In this document: piece by piece, positions 1 to 9,368 of the stretch
Position numbering within the stretch: position 1 is the first letter of the stretch
How the letters are laid out: each line of letters starts with the position of its first letter
DNA from: Neobacillus sp. WH10
GTDB taxonomy: Bacteria > Bacillota > Bacilli > Bacillales > Cytobacillaceae
NCBI RefSeq assembly: GCF_030123405.1
Contig: NZ_CP126110.1
Coordinates: forward strand, 5,270,001 to 5,334,000
Reading direction: 5' to 3'
Length of the DNA: 64,000 nt
Made by a program: the position numbers and the translations under genes
The notes under the pieces: generated by a model
Told to the model about the DNA's origin: nothing
The model's input: only the letters and a program-made list of their open reading frames with translations
Databases searched by the model: none

Positions 1-917
1 ATTAAACGAATTCTTAATAAATCACTATTTACATTCGCTGGTGTGCTTAATAACAAAACTAATTCTTCTAACGAATAATTTGCAAATATTATAGTGCTAG
101 CTAATATACTTATAAACAATAGCATAAAAGATACAATTTTAAACGTAGATTTACCAATTTTATACAATTTCACTAATATATAAAACAGAACTAAACTCAC
201 ACCATACAGAACCATACCATAAATTGGAGCCCTAGCATCAATTTCAAGTAAAACAAAAACTGCTGCAATAATTGTAATCACTGTGAATATTTTATTCGTC
301 TTAGTAAGTGCATAATTTAATATTAGAGAAACAATCCCCAAACAAATGAAGGTTGCGAAATCATTAATGTTTCCAAAAACTCCATATGGCTTATCATAGT
401 TGTATAATTGATTTTCTATACTTACAGATATAATATGGTTTCCTGTGGTTATTTCCCAAAAGGCTATGAATAGATTTATAGTTAATCCAAGAATTAAACC
501 TCTATTGAGAAAAATCAAATCCTCAATACTATGAATATTTAGTGCTATCATCATAACAATAAATATATTAACCACCAATGTTAAATAACTTGATATAGCA
601 TAATCATTTTGAAAAATAAATAACATTTGAAGTGTCGCATAAAAGAACCAGAATATAAAAAAATAAATATATTTTTTTATGTCATATGTCGAAATTATAA
701 TTCTGTTACTAAAATTCTCAACAATAAATAAAGCCATTGTTAATATGGCCATAATCCAAGATAGTTTAATGCCATATATATTAATTATTTCACCTAAACT
801 AGAAGCTACTATCAAACAGAATAATGCAAATTGGGTCTTAGAATGATGTATTTTCTCTTTACTTACTTTACTGTTTTTGAGGTTTTCCTTGTTAAGAATA
901 TAAGAACCTACTGTCAT
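1..917 (-). CDS. Wzy-like O-antigen/EPS polymerase, partial (C-terminus off window)
   Basis: An open frame runs from an ATG at 917 to the window edge, about 305 codons without a stop. The product is very hydrophobic, with roughly eight or more membrane-spanning stretches separated by short polar loops, the usual look of a Wzy/O-antigen ligase family polymerase that joins lipid-linked repeat units outside the membrane. Its ATG overlaps the stop of the upstream glycosyltransferase (ATGA), so translation is probably coupled. The position at the end of a glycosyltransferase series fits. Sequence of this class diverges strongly, so the family call rests on topology and context; a flippase (Wzx) is the main alternative. 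Confidence 0.7.
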   Translation of the reverse strand, partial: MTVGSYILNKENLKNSKVSKEKIHHSKTQFALFCLIVASSLGEIINIYGIKLSWIMAILTMALFIVENFSNRIIISTYDIKKYIYFFIFWFFYATLQMLFIFQNDYAISSYLTLVVNIFIVMMIALNIHSIEDLIFLNRGLILGLTINLFIAFWEITTGNHIISVSIENQLYNYDKPYGVFGNINDFATFICLGIVSLILNYALTKTNKIFTVITIIAAVFVLLEIDARAPIYGMVLYGVSLVLFYILVKLYKIGKSTFKIVSFMLLFISILASTIIFANYSLEELVLLLSTPANVNSDLLRIRL

Positions 918-2074
918 TCTTTAATACACCTTTCATATATTAAATTTAGTCTGCTAGTAACTGGTTTTTCTCCATATTGGCTAATAGTTGCTCTACTTAT
1001 TTCATTCTTATGGTAATCATTATAATTATTAACCATTTTTAACATTGCATCTGCCAACTGTACTTCATTATCGACATCAACTAAAACTCCATTGTCCTCA
1101 TTAATAATCCATTCTGCACCACCATTACGTGTCCCGATTACCGGTTTACCACAGGCCAAAGCCTCAATATACACAACCCCAAAGGTCTCATTTGCGCTTG
1201 CAAGCACAAATGTATCACACGCTTGTAACTGATGTTTAACTTTTTCCCTGTCCATTTCTCCTAGCAAAAAGATTTGCTCATTCATCCCAAGATTATCTAT
1301 TTGTTCTTTCAATTCATTGTACAATGAACCCCCGCCAATAATTTGTAATTTGATATTACCATTACCCTTGAAAGATTTTGTAAAAGCATTTATGGTTAAC
1401 CCAAACCGCTTTCTCCCAATTAGGTTCCCGACGCTACAAAAAATAAAATCATCTAAGTGCCTATTTTTTTCTTTATATTGAAATAAGGAAGATACCATGT
1501 TTGGCACCACTTCTATTTTTTTATTGGTCCCTGTTAATTCAATAACACTTTGTTTAAGTCCATCCCCTACGCAAATAAAGCATTCAGCCATTTCTAAACA
1601 TTTTTTTAGGTAATTAACCTCTATAGGTGAAAGATCTTTATTTATTATTTTGCTTGAATGTTCTGTAATAACTACCGGAATATTATTCATTTCTCCAATT
1701 TTACAAGCGCAATATCCAGCTGGCATATAAGAATGTGCATGTATAATATCAACTTGTTCTCCGTCTTCAACAATTTTACGATATACTCTATTTAAACGTT
1801 TATAAAAATTTGAGATCATTAATCTTTTTGCTCTACCTAACCCAAATGCAGGTATTGTATAGGAATAAACTATTACACCCTCATCATAAAATTTTTTCAA
1901 CTTAAAATTATCTACATCAAAATAACCTCTTCTATCTTGAAAAGAAACATTTACAACAATTACTTTATGTCCAGCTTTATGCAACGAAATTGCTTGTTCT
2001 CTAAAAAATGATCCACTAAGAGGATTGCTTTTACTCGGATACCACGATGGTATTATCAATATATTCAACCGCAT
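914..2074 (-). CDS. Glycosyltransferase family 4
   Basis: A 386-residue GT-B fold transferase that probably adds a sugar to the undecaprenyl-linked repeat unit at the cytoplasmic face. The N-terminal acceptor half begins with a beta strand and a PSWYP loop. The C-terminal half has the nucleotide-sugar signature near residue 300 (E-T-F-G-x4-E followed by ALACGKPVIG), the E-x7-E motif of retaining GT4 enzymes. The ATG at 2074 has a strong AAAGGGGG site. It follows a 204-base AT-rich gap after the previous transferase and overlaps the polymerase by 4 bases. The sugar transferred cannot be read from the sequence. Confidence 0.85.
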   Translation of the reverse strand: MRLNILIIPSWYPSKSNPLSGSFFREQAISLHKAGHKVIVVNVSFQDRRGYFDVDNFKLKKFYDEGVIVYSYTIPAFGLGRAKRLMISNFYKRLNRVYRKIVEDGEQVDIIHAHSYMPAGYCACKIGEMNNIPVVITEHSSKIINKDLSPIEVNYLKKCLEMAECFICVGDGLKQSVIELTGTNKKIEVVPNMVSSLFQYKEKNRHLDDFIFCSVGNLIGRKRFGLTINAFTKSFKGNGNIKLQIIGGGSLYNELKEQIDNLGMNEQIFLLGEMDREKVKHQLQACDTFVLASANETFGVVYIEALACGKPVIGTRNGGAEWIINEDNGVLVDVDNEVQLADAMLKMVNNYNDYHKNEISRATISQYGEKPVTSRLNLIYERCIKE

Positions 2075-2278
2075 GTTCCCCCTTTAAATCATATCCTTAC
2101 ACCATTAACTTCATATTATTTAGTATAAAGTCTAATAAATTAAACTCTTTACTCAAATTAATAACTTACCTTGAATTACTTTCAACAAAGGAATAACTTC
2201 TAACTTATATGTAATAAACACTTCCCTCAAAAACAAACTTATATTTTTCCAAAATAAAAACAATTAGACTAATACATA

Positions 2279-3454
2279 TTAATTATCTCCAAGTTTGATT
2301 GCCTGCCTAGAAATTCTTTCATAAGAGAACGTTTCATATCCCCTTGTCTTAGCAATAACTCTCATATTACTGTATAATTCATTATCATTCATTAGTATTT
2401 CAATAAATTCTTTGATTCTATCTTCATTATCATCATCTATAAACAAACAATTACCACCTACATCAACGTACTCCATACCTTCCCACCTTTTGCATATCAA
2501 TGGCAATCCACTACAAATAGCTTGCTCCCATAAAGCTGATTTTGTACCTGGGAATATTGCAGCATCTGAAGCCATATAATAATCATAGACATCTTCCCCA
2601 TTTAACCAACCGATGTAACTTACTCTATCATCTAATTTAATTAGTTTTAACATTTCCTGTTTTATGTCATCCGAAAAAACACCAAAAACTAATAGCTTTA
2701 ATTTTTTATATTGAATTTTTTTTATTGATTTTAGCAGTAATTCAATATTTTTTCCTTTACTTAACTTTCCACCTGTTATTAATACAAAATCGTCTCCACT
2801 AATATTCAGACTATTTCTTATTTTTACCTTAATTTCCTCTTGGTTTTTAAAGTCGATTTTTTCTGTATCAGCACCTAAATACAAATACTCCATCTTCTCG
2901 TCTGAAACATTATACATTTCTTTAACAAAATCTCTACACCCTGGAGCTAATACAAAAATCTTCTTAATATATGGTAATGACTTTTGAATAACCCATTTAT
3001 AAATCCTTTTATGTAGGATTTCCCTTGAAAATAAATTTTTTCCACTATTAATGTATGCAGCATGGTTATCCGCAATTAATTTACAATTGGGGTTATCTTT
3101 TACATACCTAGCGACCTCTTTTAAATCTAAAAATTGGATGCCGTGGTTAAATATTAAATCGGGCTGCTCTTTTTCAAGAAGTTTATAAGTTCCTTCGTAT
3201 ATTTTCAATTTTTCATTAAGTTTTCCTAACCATTTATATCTATAATCAATTCTTATTACTTTAATTCCATTAGAATTATTGTATTCTCCAGTTTTCGTGA
3301 GTTCCGGCTCTCCATTATCTTCTCTATATGTAAATCTAGAGGCAATTATAGTTACATCATGCCCGTTTTTTTTATGGTACTTAGGAATAAGGTTTTCTTG
3401 ATAGCCAAAATTCTCTATATAAAAATTGGATAAACATAAGTGTACTATTTTCAA
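2279..3454 (-). CDS. Glycosyltransferase (GT-B fold, group 1-like)
   Basis: A 391-residue transferase with a GT4-like C-terminal half (TGGKLSKGKNIELLLKSI-type strand, then a late G-x-P-L-I-C segment), but a weaker E-x7-E motif than its neighbour. The start is a TTG at 3454, directly after the TAA of the upstream capG-like gene. A GGGGAGG site lies 9 bases before it, so the two are in one operon. It probably adds one residue of the exopolysaccharide repeat. The donor and acceptor are unknown. Confidence 0.75.
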   Translation of the reverse strand: MKIVHLCLSNFYIENFGYQENLIPKYHKKNGHDVTIIASRFTYREDNGEPELTKTGEYNNSNGIKVIRIDYRYKWLGKLNEKLKIYEGTYKLLEKEQPDLIFNHGIQFLDLKEVARYVKDNPNCKLIADNHAAYINSGKNLFSREILHKRIYKWVIQKSLPYIKKIFVLAPGCRDFVKEMYNVSDEKMEYLYLGADTEKIDFKNQEEIKVKIRNSLNISGDDFVLITGGKLSKGKNIELLLKSIKKIQYKKLKLLVFGVFSDDIKQEMLKLIKLDDRVSYIGWLNGEDVYDYYMASDAAIFPGTKSALWEQAICSGLPLICKRWEGMEYVDVGGNCLFIDDDNEDRIKEFIEILMNDNELYSNMRVIAKTRGYETFSYERISRQAIKLGDN

Positions 3455-4585
3455 TTAACCTTTCCTCCCCCAAACATTCCTATTAACATAATCAGTATAA
3501 GACAATATAATCCTAAGAACTTTATCTGATACATTAGGCATACTATAATCTCCTACAAATCTTAATGTATCTTTTTCTTGCGTTTCTAATATTTCAAGTC
3601 CCTGTAAAATTCTCTCTTTTTCAAGCCCAACCATCATTACTGATGCCTCTTCCATAGCTTCTGGTCTTTCATGAGCTTGTCTGATATTAAGTGATCTGAA
3701 CCTAAGAATAGAAGATTCTTCACTAATCGTTCCACTATCACTAAGTACAGCCTTTGCTTTAGTTTGAAGTTTCACATAATCAATAAATCCTAAGGGTTTC
3801 ATAGTTTTGATAAGTGGGTTAAACTCTATCCCTTTAGCATCAATCATATTTTTAGTTCTAGGGTGAGTACTTACAATAACAGGAATATTAAACTTTTCAG
3901 CGACTGCGTTTAAACTATCAACTAAATCTAGAAAATTGGTTTCTGAATTAATATTTTCTTCCCTGTGGGCAGATACTACAAAATATTTACCTTCTTCTAG
4001 TCCCAACCTTTTTAAAACATCTGATTTCTCTATATCATCTTTTCTAGAGTTAAGCACTTCAAACATGGGACTTCCTGTTTTAATAATCCGATCTGATGGG
4101 AAACCTTCTCTAAGGAGATATTCTCTTGCAATATCACTATAGGTCAAATTAATATCTGCTGTATGGTCAACAATTTTTCTGTTCGTTTCTTCAGGTACTC
4201 TTTGGTCAAAGCATCGATTACCTGCTTCCATATGGAAAATCGGTATATGTCTTCTTTTAGCTGCAATCGCACATAAACAACTATTAGTATCACCAAGTAC
4301 CAAAAATGCATCCGGTTTTACTTCTTCCATGATAGGATCTATTTTAACCAAGATATTACCAATAGTTTCTACTGCTGTTCCAGTAGCTGCATTAAGAAAA
4401 TAGTCTGGCTTTTTTAGTTTAAAATCTTTAAAAAACACTTCATTTAATTCATAATCATAATTTTGCCCTGTATGAACAAGCGTGTGTTCTATTGCATTTG
4501 ATTCTTCTAATTTATTTATAACAGCTGACAGTCTTATTATCTCTGGTCTTGTACCAACGACTGTCATGACTTTTAATTTCTTCAT
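3455..4585 (-). CDS. capG: UDP-N-acetylglucosamine 2-epimerase-family enzyme, CapG-like (last step to UDP-L-FucNAc)
   Basis: A 376-residue non-hydrolysing 2-epimerase of the WecB/MnaA family, with the N-terminal VVGTRPEIIRL block, HTGQNYD, DTNSCLCA, EAGNRCFDQRVPEE and SAHREEN motifs. Alone it could be WecB, which makes UDP-ManNAc. It follows CapE and CapF homologues with a 2-base gap, so it is more likely the CapG/WbjD enzyme that epimerises UDP-N-acetyl-L-talosamine to UDP-N-acetyl-L-fucosamine. The open frame extends 16 codons further upstream, but the ATG at 4585 has a TTGGAGG site at proper spacing. The specificity is inferred from context. Confidence 0.88.
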   Translation of the reverse strand: MKKLKVMTVVGTRPEIIRLSAVINKLEESNAIEHTLVHTGQNYDYELNEVFFKDFKLKKPDYFLNAATGTAVETIGNILVKIDPIMEEVKPDAFLVLGDTNSCLCAIAAKRRHIPIFHMEAGNRCFDQRVPEETNRKIVDHTADINLTYSDIAREYLLREGFPSDRIIKTGSPMFEVLNSRKDDIEKSDVLKRLGLEEGKYFVVSAHREENINSETNFLDLVDSLNAVAEKFNIPVIVSTHPRTKNMIDAKGIEFNPLIKTMKPLGFIDYVKLQTKAKAVLSDSGTISEESSILRFRSLNIRQAHERPEAMEEASVMMVGLEKERILQGLEILETQEKDTLRFVGDYSMPNVSDKVLRIILSYTDYVNRNVWGRKG

Positions 4586-4587
4586 TT

Positions 4588-5697
4588 TTATACCTCCAAG
4601 AAGAAAGTGTCCGGCTTTTCTGGATCGAAGCACTCATTTACCCACATTACTGTTACTAAGTCACAATTTCCTACATTGACAATCGAGTGGGTATATCCAG
4701 TAGGAATATCTACAACTTGTAACTTTTCCCCACTTACTCTATATTCAATAATCTCATCTGAATCCAATTTTCTAAATCGAATTAGCCCTTCCCCGCAAAC
4801 GACTAAAAACTTTTCATTTTTAGTATGATGCCAATGGTTCCCTTTCGTTATCCCAGGTTTTGATACATTTACTGACACTTGACCTCTCTCTGGGGTTCTA
4901 ATAAATTCTGTAAATGACCCTCTATGATCGCAATTCATCTTAAGATCGTACAAAAACTTATTCTCCGGTAAAAAACTTAAATATGTACTATAAAGTTTCT
5001 TAGTTAAAGAATCTTCCATATTAGGAATACTTAAATTTCCCCTGCTTTCTTTGAAGCTCCTTATTACATTTGCTAAATGACCAAGTTTGATGTTGTGTAT
5101 TACAGGTATGGCACAGTAGTCACCTGAAATAGTTGGAGTCTCCTCTAAAGCTCTAAAAAATTCTTCTATTAGATCATCGATATAACAAAGAGTAAGTTCT
5201 GCATCCGGATTGTTTATCTGGATATCCATGTCTCTAGCTATATTATGGCAATAGGTAGCTACTACTGTATTGTAATTAGGCTTGCTCCACTTCCCAAATA
5301 TGTTTGGCAGTCTATAAATGAAAACTTTTACATTAGTTTCTTTATAGTAATCAAATAATAAATCCTCGCCTGCCTTTTTACTTCTTCCATAAGGATTATC
5401 CTTTTCAGCTTGGATTGATGAAGTGATTAACACAGGCGCTTTATTATTAGATTTCTTTAGTAGTTCTAGCAATTCAGCTGTAAAGCCAACATTACCCTCT
5501 ATAAATTCACTCTCATCTTTTGGTCTATTAATACCGGCAAGGTGGAATACAAAGTCACAATCTTGTGTGTATTTTTCTAGTAAAGATCGATCACTTTCTC
5601 TACTAAATTCATAAATATCGTTATACCCTTTATTTTTAAGTTCAGCTACAAGATTTTTCCCTACAAAACCTTGAGAACCTGTAACTAAAATTTTCAT
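4588..5697 (-). CDS. capF: CapF: bifunctional epimerase/reductase of UDP-L-FucNAc synthesis
   Basis: A 369-residue two-domain protein. Residues 1 to about 245 are a short-chain dehydrogenase fold with GSQGFVG near the N-terminus and a Y-G-R-S-K catalytic stretch. The rest is a cupin domain with HRGSFTE, GNHWHH and the late P-x-G-x-T-H-S motif. This arrangement is typical of CapF/WbjC, in which the cupin does a C3 epimerisation and the SDR domain an NADPH reduction, giving UDP-N-acetyl-L-talosamine. It lies between capE and capG as in Staphylococcus aureus cap5/8. The start is ATG 5697 after an AGGGGTGG site. Confidence 0.93.
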   Translation of the reverse strand: MKILVTGSQGFVGKNLVAELKNKGYNDIYEFSRESDRSLLEKYTQDCDFVFHLAGINRPKDESEFIEGNVGFTAELLELLKKSNNKAPVLITSSIQAEKDNPYGRSKKAGEDLLFDYYKETNVKVFIYRLPNIFGKWSKPNYNTVVATYCHNIARDMDIQINNPDAELTLCYIDDLIEEFFRALEETPTISGDYCAIPVIHNIKLGHLANVIRSFKESRGNLSIPNMEDSLTKKLYSTYLSFLPENKFLYDLKMNCDHRGSFTEFIRTPERGQVSVNVSKPGITKGNHWHHTKNEKFLVVCGEGLIRFRKLDSDEIIEYRVSGEKLQVVDIPTGYTHSIVNVGNCDLVTVMWVNECFDPEKPDTFFLEV

Positions 5698-5711
5698 TTA
5701 TGATTCCACCC

Positions 5712-6749
5712 CTAATTCAATATGTAACTTTTTTCATTCCATTTATTAAGCTCGTCTTGCACATAGTCTAAAGCAAGAAGTTTTTCCTTTATTTGTTCAA
5801 TATTTAATAGTTCAGTATTTTGTGAGTTATATTCTTCAACGGTGGTTAACTTTTTATTTCCATCTACAAAATACTTATCATAGTTTAGATCCCTTTGATC
5901 TGCAGGAACCCTAAAGAAACCACCCATATCTTCCGCTACAACGTATTCTTCTCTTGTAAGAAGAGTCTCATATAACTTCTCTCCATGACGAGTACCTATT
6001 ACTTTAATCTCATTTTCTGCATTAAATAGCTCTTTAACAGCTTGTGCAAGATCTCCAATCAAACTTGCTGGTGCTTTTTGCACCATGATATCGCCAGCAG
6101 CAGCATTATGAAATGCGAATATAACCAACTCTACTGCCTCTTCAAGACTCATTAAGTACCGAGTCATATTTGGGTCTGTTACCGTTAAAGGCTGTCCACT
6201 TTTAATCTGCTCAATAAATAATGGAATAACTGATCCCCTTGATGCCATTACATTACCGTATCTAGTACCACAAATAAGAGTTTTCTCTGGAGAAACAGTC
6301 TTTGATTTTGCAACAAATACCTTTTCCATCATCGCTTTAGATATTCCCATAGCATTAATTGGATAAGCAGCTTTATCTGTTGAAAGACAAATTACTTTTT
6401 TAACTCCATATTCGATGGCAGCTGTGAGTACGTTGTCAGTTCCTAAAACATTTGTTTTTACTGCTTCAAGCGGAAAGAATTCACATGAAGGTACCTGTTT
6501 CAGAGCAGCAGCATGAAAAATATAATCTATACCATGCATAGCATTTTTTACACTTGCTAAATCTCTAACATCCCCAAGATAAAACTTTAGCTTGTCATTA
6601 TTAAAAAGTTTTCTCATATCATCTTGCTTTTTTTCGTCACGAGAAAAAATTCGAATTTCTTTTATATCTGTATCAAGAAATCTCTTCATTACAGCATTGC
6701 CGAATGAGCCAGTTCCTCCAGTAATTAATAATGTTTTATCTTTAAACAT
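5712..6749 (-). CDS. capE: CapE: UDP-GlcNAc 4,6-dehydratase/5-epimerase
   Basis: A 345-residue SDR enzyme with the cofactor motif GGTGSFGNAV at residues 11-20 and the catalytic segment STDKAAYPINAMGISKAM around residue 125, where methionine takes the place of the usual SDR tyrosine as in the FlaA1/CapE group. It starts the UDP-L-FucNAc route from UDP-GlcNAc, and CapF and CapG follow immediately. The length equals that of known CapE proteins. The ATG at 6749 has a GAGGTAGGG site that overlaps the stop of the upstream transferase gene. It is a second 4,6-dehydratase next to the long EpsC-like one at 11108-12934, implying two different deoxy-amino sugars. Confidence 0.93.
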   Translation of the reverse strand: MFKDKTLLITGGTGSFGNAVMKRFLDTDIKEIRIFSRDEKKQDDMRKLFNNDKLKFYLGDVRDLASVKNAMHGIDYIFHAAALKQVPSCEFFPLEAVKTNVLGTDNVLTAAIEYGVKKVICLSTDKAAYPINAMGISKAMMEKVFVAKSKTVSPEKTLICGTRYGNVMASRGSVIPLFIEQIKSGQPLTVTDPNMTRYLMSLEEAVELVIFAFHNAAAGDIMVQKAPASLIGDLAQAVKELFNAENEIKVIGTRHGEKLYETLLTREEYVVAEDMGGFFRVPADQRDLNYDKYFVDGNKKLTTVEEYNSQNTELLNIEQIKEKLLALDYVQDELNKWNEKSYILN

Positions 6750-6754
6750 GTTCC

Positions 6755-7960
6755 CTACCTCACCTTTTCGAAATGCTTCTCTAAAATTTCAACAGAACGA
6801 TTAACATTAAAATTATTTTCTAAATACTTACGTCCGTTAGCGCCCATTTGAGTCAGTCTTTCTGATTTGGCCATTTCTTTTATCTTTTTTATAAAACTAT
6901 GTACATCCCCGGACCATACCCATTCACCACAGTTAGCCTTCTCAATCATTTCTTTAAGATCAGTGACTTTATCTGTAGCTGCAATGACTGGCTTTGCATA
7001 TTCCATATATGCAAGAATACGAGATGGATAATTTGGTATGGTGAATCGCGGGTCAAGTACAATCAGTCCAACATCACATTCTTTTGTTATTTGTTCGTAC
7101 TCACTTCTTGGTAGATTCTCAATCACAATAGCATTGTTTATACAATACTCTTTTATAGCTAGTTCTAACTTATATCTATCAGTTCCCCTACCAATAAAAA
7201 GGAAGTATATATCTTTTTCATTCTTACATTCTTTAATGACTTCACATAAAAGGTCTACATACTGTGGTCTGCCCATGTTTCCACCAAATAAAAAAACACA
7301 TGATTCTTCAGGAATTCCGAATCGCTCTCTTATAGGAAAACCTTCTGAATTTATACTATTTGTTAATTTCTTAGTATTAGGGAAAATTTCCATTTTCTCT
7401 GATTTAATCCATGAATTATGATTTAACACATATTGCTTATTGGCAGTAGACATAGCACCAATGTGATCTGCAGTTTGTAATAACTTTTTTTCCTTTGATT
7501 TGAAATATCGATGTAAAATACTGTTTCCTTTTATTATTCCTAAATCTACCGCATTCTGAGGAAAAATATCTTTGAGCATTAGATATGACGGACAGCTGAA
7601 CTTCTTCTTTGCCCAGGCTACCAAACCTGCATTTGTTACTGGTGGTGACTCAAACAAGATAAAATCAAATTTTCTACTCCCTAAATACTTATCTATGCCC
7701 TTTTTCATTAACATTGGTATTTTCAGAGTAGTTATTCCTTTTTCTATAAAACCTACATCATAATAATTTCCAGTTACAATACGCAATACATCAAAACCAC
7801 GTTCTTTTTTCATTTCAGTATATTGTTTGTTCTTAGCCTGTTCAGATACAGCCACTGTAATCTCATGACCCGCTTCATGAAGTGCCTCTGCTAAATCTGT
7901 ATATATTGTAGCTCCCTTACCTGGCTCCGGAAACGAAGTTGCAATGTAAAGTACTCTCAA
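6755..7960 (-). CDS. Glycosyltransferase, WbuB-like (candidate L-FucNAc transferase)
   Basis: A 401-residue GT4-type transferase. The N-terminus (ATSFPEPGKGATIYTDLAEAL) and the FESPPVTNAGLVAWAKKK and LKDIFPQNAVDLG blocks resemble the WbuB group found beside L-FucNAc synthesis genes in gammaproteobacterial O-antigen loci. C-terminal motifs include FGGNMGRPQ and a late P-S-R-I-L-A-Y-M-E-Y-A-K-P block. The gene sits immediately before capE, supporting L-FucNAc as donor; that assignment is inference. The start is TTG 7960 with a GAGGAGAG site. Confidence 0.85.
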   Translation of the reverse strand: MRVLYIATSFPEPGKGATIYTDLAEALHEAGHEITVAVSEQAKNKQYTEMKKERGFDVLRIVTGNYYDVGFIEKGITTLKIPMLMKKGIDKYLGSRKFDFILFESPPVTNAGLVAWAKKKFSCPSYLMLKDIFPQNAVDLGIIKGNSILHRYFKSKEKKLLQTADHIGAMSTANKQYVLNHNSWIKSEKMEIFPNTKKLTNSINSEGFPIRERFGIPEESCVFLFGGNMGRPQYVDLLCEVIKECKNEKDIYFLFIGRGTDRYKLELAIKEYCINNAIVIENLPRSEYEQITKECDVGLIVLDPRFTIPNYPSRILAYMEYAKPVIAATDKVTDLKEMIEKANCGEWVWSGDVHSFIKKIKEMAKSERLTQMGANGRKYLENNFNVNRSVEILEKHFEKVR

Positions 7961-8010
7961 AAAAATCTCTCCTCAATTTCTGCTCCACACAATATCTTTA
8001 GCTATCTAAA

Positions 8011-8730
8011 CTATAAATTCCATAGGTGATAAACTTGATGGCAGCCTGATTGTTTACAACCACACTTATAATAAAAGTTAATTGCGCCCATATTCCGTAC
8101 TTGGGTACCAACTCTAATTTCATCGCAACCACGTTGATGTGCTTTAATTTCAACTGCTTTAAATAAACTCGTACCAATACCACTCTTACCAACATTTTGT
8201 GACACAGCAATCAGCTCTATTACACATGCATTATCTGAATAAGAATGTAATAGAAATCCATTAATATTACCATTTTCATCCTTAGATAACGCATAAAATT
8301 TATTTTGCTTTCCAAAGGAATTAATAAGCCATTGATGATAGACTTGATCCCCACCACGACTGGCCAGTTGAAGATCCTCTGTAAACTTTGAAAATTGAAA
8401 ATCAGCTATATCCATCACTTGATTATTCCTCGTTAATGATTGATGAACTGAGATGTTCTTTGGTATATCATGTAGGCCTTCTACCTTTTTAACAAACTGA
8501 ATGTTGACATCAGCTAAAAACGCCGATGTATCCTTTCCAATCATTTGTGCATTACTAGGTTCTGAGTTACGATTCTCGATGGAAATAAACTGATAGTCTT
8601 TAAAGCTAATTTTCAGTTCATCCCATTCATTAAGTGTAAGTGGCTTATACAAAATGGCTTTAGCACTTGTGACACCAAAAAACTCTGTGTCCCAGTTTAA
8701 TTCATAGAAGCTGACTTTATTTTCCTCCAT
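8011..8730 (-). CDS. GNAT acetyltransferase, WecD/RffC-like
   Basis: A 239-residue protein. The C-terminal half is a GNAT fold with NVGKSGIGTSLFKAVE as the acetyl-CoA loop and an R-V-G-T-Q-V-R-N-x-A-I-N-F-Y motif. The N-terminal half matches the layout of WecD-type enzymes (YELNWDTEFFGV), which acetylate a nucleotide-linked 4-amino sugar. It lies between the initiating phosphoglycosyl transferase and the WbuB-like transferase. It probably N-acetylates the product of the aminotransferase at 9361-10614. In Campylobacter PglD and Bacillus EpsM that job is done by a left-handed beta-helix protein instead. The ATG at 8730 has an AGGAG site. Confidence 0.8.
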   Translation of the reverse strand: MEENKVSFYELNWDTEFFGVTSAKAILYKPLTLNEWDELKISFKDYQFISIENRNSEPSNAQMIGKDTSAFLADVNIQFVKKVEGLHDIPKNISVHQSLTRNNQVMDIADFQFSKFTEDLQLASRGGDQVYHQWLINSFGKQNKFYALSKDENGNINGFLLHSYSDNACVIELIAVSQNVGKSGIGTSLFKAVEIKAHQRGCDEIRVGTQVRNMGAINFYYKCGCKQSGCHQVYHLWNL

Positions 8731-8744
8731 AAGAAACTCCTATC

Positions 8745-9368
8745 TTACATTCCCATATCAGAACTTTGATTAGAATTTTTATCAGTTACATAAATATCTT
8801 CATGCTTCAACACTGATATCGCTGTTTTAAAAAATATTTTTATGTCAAGCCACCAAGACAAGTGGTCAATGTAGTAAATATCATTTTGAATTCTTTCTTT
8901 CCAAGGCACGGTATTTCTGAAGTATGCTTGATTATATCCAGTAACGCCTGGTCTAATTTCTAGTTTTCGCTCTTCATTTCCCTCGTAAAGTTCAAGATGT
9001 TCCGGTAAGTCTGGTCTTGGCCCAATGATGCTCATGTCCCCTTTAATAATATTTAAAAGCTGAGGTGTTTCATCAAGACTAGTTTTACGAATAAACTTTC
9101 CAATTCTAGTTAGCCTAGGATCATCTTCAGCATTAAAGGTTGAACCATCTTCATTTCTAAGGTCAGGTGCATTCATTTTCATCGAACGAAATTTATACAT
9201 CTTAAATACTTTCCCATTCATCCCTAACCGAGGTGCATTATAGAAGATTGACCCTTTATCTTGGAAATAAATAATTGGTCCTACAATAACTAAAATTAAC
9301 AGCCAAAATGGAAAAGCTATTATTGCTAGAATTAAATCTAATAATCTTTTTAAAAATCTCTTATACAT
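8745..9368 (-). CDS. Initiating phosphoglycosyl transferase (PglC/EpsL-type sugar transferase)
   Basis: A 207-residue single-domain polyprenyl-phosphate sugar-1-phosphate transferase. One N-terminal re-entrant helix (about 10-35) is followed by KFRSM (59-63), the catalytic Asp-Glu pair D99-E100 in SLDETPQLLN, and GPRPDLPEH. It should start each repeat unit by moving a sugar phosphate to undecaprenyl phosphate at the inner membrane face. The small form, without the four extra helices of WcaJ, is the type that uses diacetylbacillosamine or related sugars. Its ATG at 9368 overlaps the aminotransferase stop by 8 bases. Confidence 0.93.
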   Translation of the reverse strand: MYKRFLKRLLDLILAIIAFPFWLLILVIVGPIIYFQDKGSIFYNAPRLGMNGKVFKMYKFRSMKMNAPDLRNEDGSTFNAEDDPRLTRIGKFIRKTSLDETPQLLNIIKGDMSIIGPRPDLPEHLELYEGNEERKLEIRPGVTGYNQAYFRNTVPWKERIQNDIYYIDHLSWWLDIKIFFKTAISVLKHEDIYVTDKNSNQSSDMGM

